DNA of 22,098 nucleotides from Coriobacteriia bacterium (GTDB taxonomy: Bacteria > Actinomycetota > Coriobacteriia > Coriobacteriales > UBA8131). Made by a program: the position numbers and the translations under genes. The stretch covers positions 1-22,098 of the forward strand of contig WQXX01000006.1 of assembly GCA_009781535.1 (NCBI GenBank), given 5' to 3'. A model generated the notes under the pieces. That model did not search any database and was not told the origin of the DNA. It worked only from the letters and a program-made list of their open reading frames with translations. Positions within the stretch are counted from its first letter, which is position 1; every line of letters starts with the position of its first letter. Below are positions 13,790 through 22,098 of the stretch, piece after piece.

Positions 13790-14366
13790 ACCGGATGACC
13801 TCGAAACGCTCCATATCATACGGAGCATGCGGATGGATTCCAGCTTTCGCCAGCGCAATGGAAACCTGTTCCTGAGGGGTATCCACACCTTCAAGGTCAG
13901 GCAGCAGCAGACCGCGCCGCCGTCCATTGCTTACGATGACGCCGTAGCGCTTGACGTCAAGCTCGTCAAAGCCACTGATGGGCTCAGCCGCACCGAGGAC
14001 GTCCACACTGCACGTGAGGTTTGGCAGCTCGTTAATGGTAATAGGCCTGAATCGGGGATCCTCAGTGCCGGCACATACCGTGTTGCGGCAGATCTCTTCC
14101 AACACATTGGAGGTCGTTGCAGAGATGGTGCCGATGCATCCGCGTAGATCGTCGTTTGCCCGTACATGGTACGAGACAAAGACGCCCGCCGCGCGGCTGC
14201 TCAACATGGCGAGCAGCTCCTGTTCTTCTGGGGAGCCATTGGCCTTGACGTCGTCGATGATAACAGCGATAGCCGGGCGTTGTGTTGATGGCAGCGTGCC
14301 ATGCTCCAGATACCAGCGAAGCCCGCTTGTTGCAATCCGTACCGGTAAGCTCGGACGTTTGTTCAT
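13782..14366 (-). CDS. amrA: AMMECR1-domain protein (AmmeMemoRadiSam protein A)
   Basis: A 194-residue member of the AMMECR1 family, widely conserved but biochemically undefined. The diagnostic LRGCIG motif is present (NDDLRGCIGTI), with GVFVSYHV before it, and DPRFRPITINELPNLTCSVDVLG and GVIVSNGRRRGLLLPDLEGVDTPQEQ after. The end is typical (PYDMERFEVIRYE). The ATG at 14366 follows GAAAGG on the minus strand, and copies of this motif extend upstream in a 13-bp repeat. Its stop overlaps the amrS start, indicating co-translation. In many Clostridia this domain is fused to a LigB-like domain; here that domain is a separate upstream gene. Confidence 0.94.
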   Translation of the reverse strand: MNKRPSLPVRIATSGLRWYLEHGTLPSTQRPAIAVIIDDVKANGSPEEQELLAMLSSRAAGVFVSYHVRANDDLRGCIGTISATTSNVLEEICRNTVCAGTEDPRFRPITINELPNLTCSVDVLGAAEPISGFDELDVKRYGVIVSNGRRRGLLLPDLEGVDTPQEQVSIALAKAGIHPHAPYDMERFEVIRYE

Positions 14367-14368
14367 AA

Positions 14369-14420
14369 TCAGCCTTTCTAGTCAGCCTTTCTAGTCAGCC
14401 ATTCTAATCAAACTTTCAAA
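14369..14420. repeat. Four 13-bp tandem repeats before amrA
   Basis: Units of TCAGCCTTTCTAG lie at 14369, 14382, 14395 and 14408. The first two are identical and the next two decay progressively. On the minus strand each of the first two carries AGAAAGGCTGA, so the amrA Shine-Dalgarno sequence has been multiplied. Confidence 0.85.
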
Positions 14421-14440
14421 TCAAGCTTGACTCGATGAAA

Positions 14441-15313
14441 TCACAGACAGGGTCGCGCACGAGTCTCATTTGCGTTACCGCGGTCAAAACGGGCAACGCC
14501 ATAACCCACGCCCCACGGCCCTTCGTACGAATACAGCTCGGTATTAACCTCATACCCATCAAAAAGACCAGCCATGATGAGAAAGGAGTTGAGCCCACAT
14601 TCGGCTGCCTTGTCGCGAAACGATTCATCAAAACTGAAGAAACGCCCAAAATCACCCGAAGCAAAAGCCTGGCACATCGCTTCGTCAAAGACAGGACCTT
14701 CCGGCGCAAAGCCGTATGAGCCGCTCTTTTTTAGCCGATGCGACAGATCCCCACTCGCAACAAACACTGTTCTAAGCCCCAGGGAGGCTGCAACCTGTTG
14801 CACGCATCGGCCAAGGCTGTAGTGCGTTTTCTCGTCAAGCAAAGAGATAGAGATACGCGCAAACTTGCAGGAATCCACATCAAGGCCTGCCGCCAGCAGG
14901 AAATGCAAAGGCACCATCACGCCATGGTCAAGCACAGGGTCGGCACGTTTCAGACAGGGCAGGCTGGCATCACGCGCCTGGTTGGCAAGAGCTGCAACAA
15001 AGCCTTCGTCATAGGTAATCTGATAACGCTCGGGGTCGCGCCCAAAGCTGTGCCATGAGCCCTTTGCATGAGCGCCCGAAGACAGGAGAAAGCAGTCACG
15101 GTAGACAGAACCGTGCGGTGTGGCAAAGACGATGAGTTCCGGGCGGGCAGCCACGATTTCTGAGGCAATGCGCGCGTAGGCGCTGCAAGTCGCTTCAGCT
15201 GTCGCCAGGTCAGCGGCAGAGCCAATGCCGGCAACCAGAATTGGAGGGTGGGGGACAGCTGCCGCAAGGTTGACGCCTCGTCCATCGCAGACCTTGTGTT
15301 CTTTCTGTGTCAT
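14441..15313 (-). CDS. LigB/Memo-superfamily class III dioxygenase-like protein of the AmmeMemoRadiSam cluster (amrB-like)
   Basis: A 290-residue protein of the LigB extradiol-dioxygenase fold, related to Memo. Candidate metal/active-site residues are H22 (AAAVPHPPI), H67 (IVFATPHGS), H130 (PVLDHGVMVPL), H192 (FVASGDLSHRL) and E238 (AECGLNSF). The end shows SYEGPWGVGYGVARF, typical of LigB-like domains that sit N-terminal to AMMECR1 in fused proteins. It lacks the usual N-terminal Memo start (PAVAGTFYP), so it is nearer the LigB-like branch than true Memo. Function is unknown; ring-cleavage activity should not be assumed. The ATG at 15313 has GGAGG just upstream at short spacing. It is the first gene of the minus-strand operon, divergent from rpoB. 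Confidence 0.85.
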   Translation of the reverse strand: MTQKEHKVCDGRGVNLAAAVPHPPILVAGIGSAADLATAEATCSAYARIASEIVAARPELIVFATPHGSVYRDCFLLSSGAHAKGSWHSFGRDPERYQITYDEGFVAALANQARDASLPCLKRADPVLDHGVMVPLHFLLAAGLDVDSCKFARISISLLDEKTHYSLGRCVQQVAASLGLRTVFVASGDLSHRLKKSGSYGFAPEGPVFDEAMCQAFASGDFGRFFSFDESFRDKAAECGLNSFLIMAGLFDGYEVNTELYSYEGPWGVGYGVARFDRGNANETRARPCL

Positions 15314-15343
15314 ATGCCTCCTATCAATAACTAATCAACAAAT

Positions 15344-15427
15344 CCGCAACCAACAGCAGAAACCTAAAATTCTAAAAAAACAAGTCTTGTTTTTGTTTAA
15401 TTTGATGGTATCATTGATTGGTTGCGG
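15344..15427. repeat. Inverted repeat around the amrB-like/rpoB divergent promoter region
   Basis: CCGCAACCAA (15344-15353) and TTGGTTGCGG (15418-15427) are exact complements. Between them is an AT palindrome, AAAAACAAG-T-CTTGTTTTT (15376-15394). This 187-base gap has no gene. The dyads may be an operator or simply fold in the RNA. Confidence 0.5.
15387..15414 (+). promoter_or_regulatory. Candidate rpoB promoter
   Basis: TTGTTT (15387-15392, three of six) and TATCAT (15409-15414, four of six) have a 16-base spacer. The start would lie about 80 bases before rpoB. The match is moderate, and rpoB could also be read from farther upstream elsewhere. Confidence 0.35.
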
Positions 15428-15500
15428 TTATTAGCAAATCTGAAGCAGTAATAAGCGACTCCCTTTTGGTTTGACCCTGTTTCTTGAAGGAGGAATCCCT

Positions 15501-19133
<3,633 letters not shown>

Positions 19134-19136
19134 CAG

Positions 19137-22098
<2,962 letters not shown>

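Noticed and set aside
13790..13927. 46-codon N-terminal extension of amrS
   Set aside because: It lies wholly inside amrA in another frame and has no family similarity. The ATG at 13789 with the 8-base overlap fits better.
15471..15500. Earlier TTG start for rpoB
   Set aside because: It would include the strong GGAGG ribosome site within the gene; TTG at 15501 has correct spacing.

Overview
The window reads as bacterial chromosome, most likely a high-GC Gram-positive of the Coriobacteriia type (Olsenella/Atopobium/Eggerthella relatives). That assignment is an inference. It rests on the order rpmG - tRNA-Trp - secE - nusG, a zinc-type L33, a SecE with a lysine-rich N-terminal extension, a TTG-started rpoB, a sortase-type adhesin ending in PATGD, and an AmmeMemoRadiSam cluster. 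Genes for the core machinery look to be in the mid-to-high 50s % GC; parts of the adhesin gene are clearly more AT-rich.

Layout. Positions 1-371 are a duplicated, dyad-rich leader carrying two candidate promoters in front of tuf (372-1556). Next come rpmG (49 aa), tRNA-Trp(CCA), secE, nusG, rplK (with an acidic tail) and rplA, all on the plus strand. Two nearly identical 88-bp repeats and a strong intrinsic terminator (4903-4930) close that block. The usual rplK-rplA-rplJ-rplL order is then interrupted by about 6.7 kb. This holds a structured leader resembling a divergent TPP riboswitch, the thiamine ECF S-component gene thiT, and a 1746-aa cell-wall-anchored adhesin with its own near-consensus promoter. 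The ribosomal stalk genes rplJ and rplL resume behind a recognisable L10 leader and attenuator.

Between rplL and rpoB a second block sits on the minus strand: a LigB/Memo-type dioxygenase-like protein, an AMMECR1 protein (amrA) and a radical SAM protein (amrS). Together they form an AmmeMemoRadiSam cluster of unknown biochemical role. The amrS gene contains a perfect 101-bp palindrome that is read through in frame. Three consecutive hairpins separate it from the convergent rplL. A divergent intergenic region leads to rpoB (1210 aa, long acidic C-terminal tail) and rpoC (truncated by the window end).

The most notable items are the in-frame palindromic insertion in amrS, the switching architecture of the thiT leader, the invasion of the ribosomal-protein/RNA-polymerase cluster by two accessory blocks, the L10 attenuator with a visible antiterminator, and unusual acidic tails on L11 and RpoB. 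No CRISPR array, transposase or rRNA was seen.
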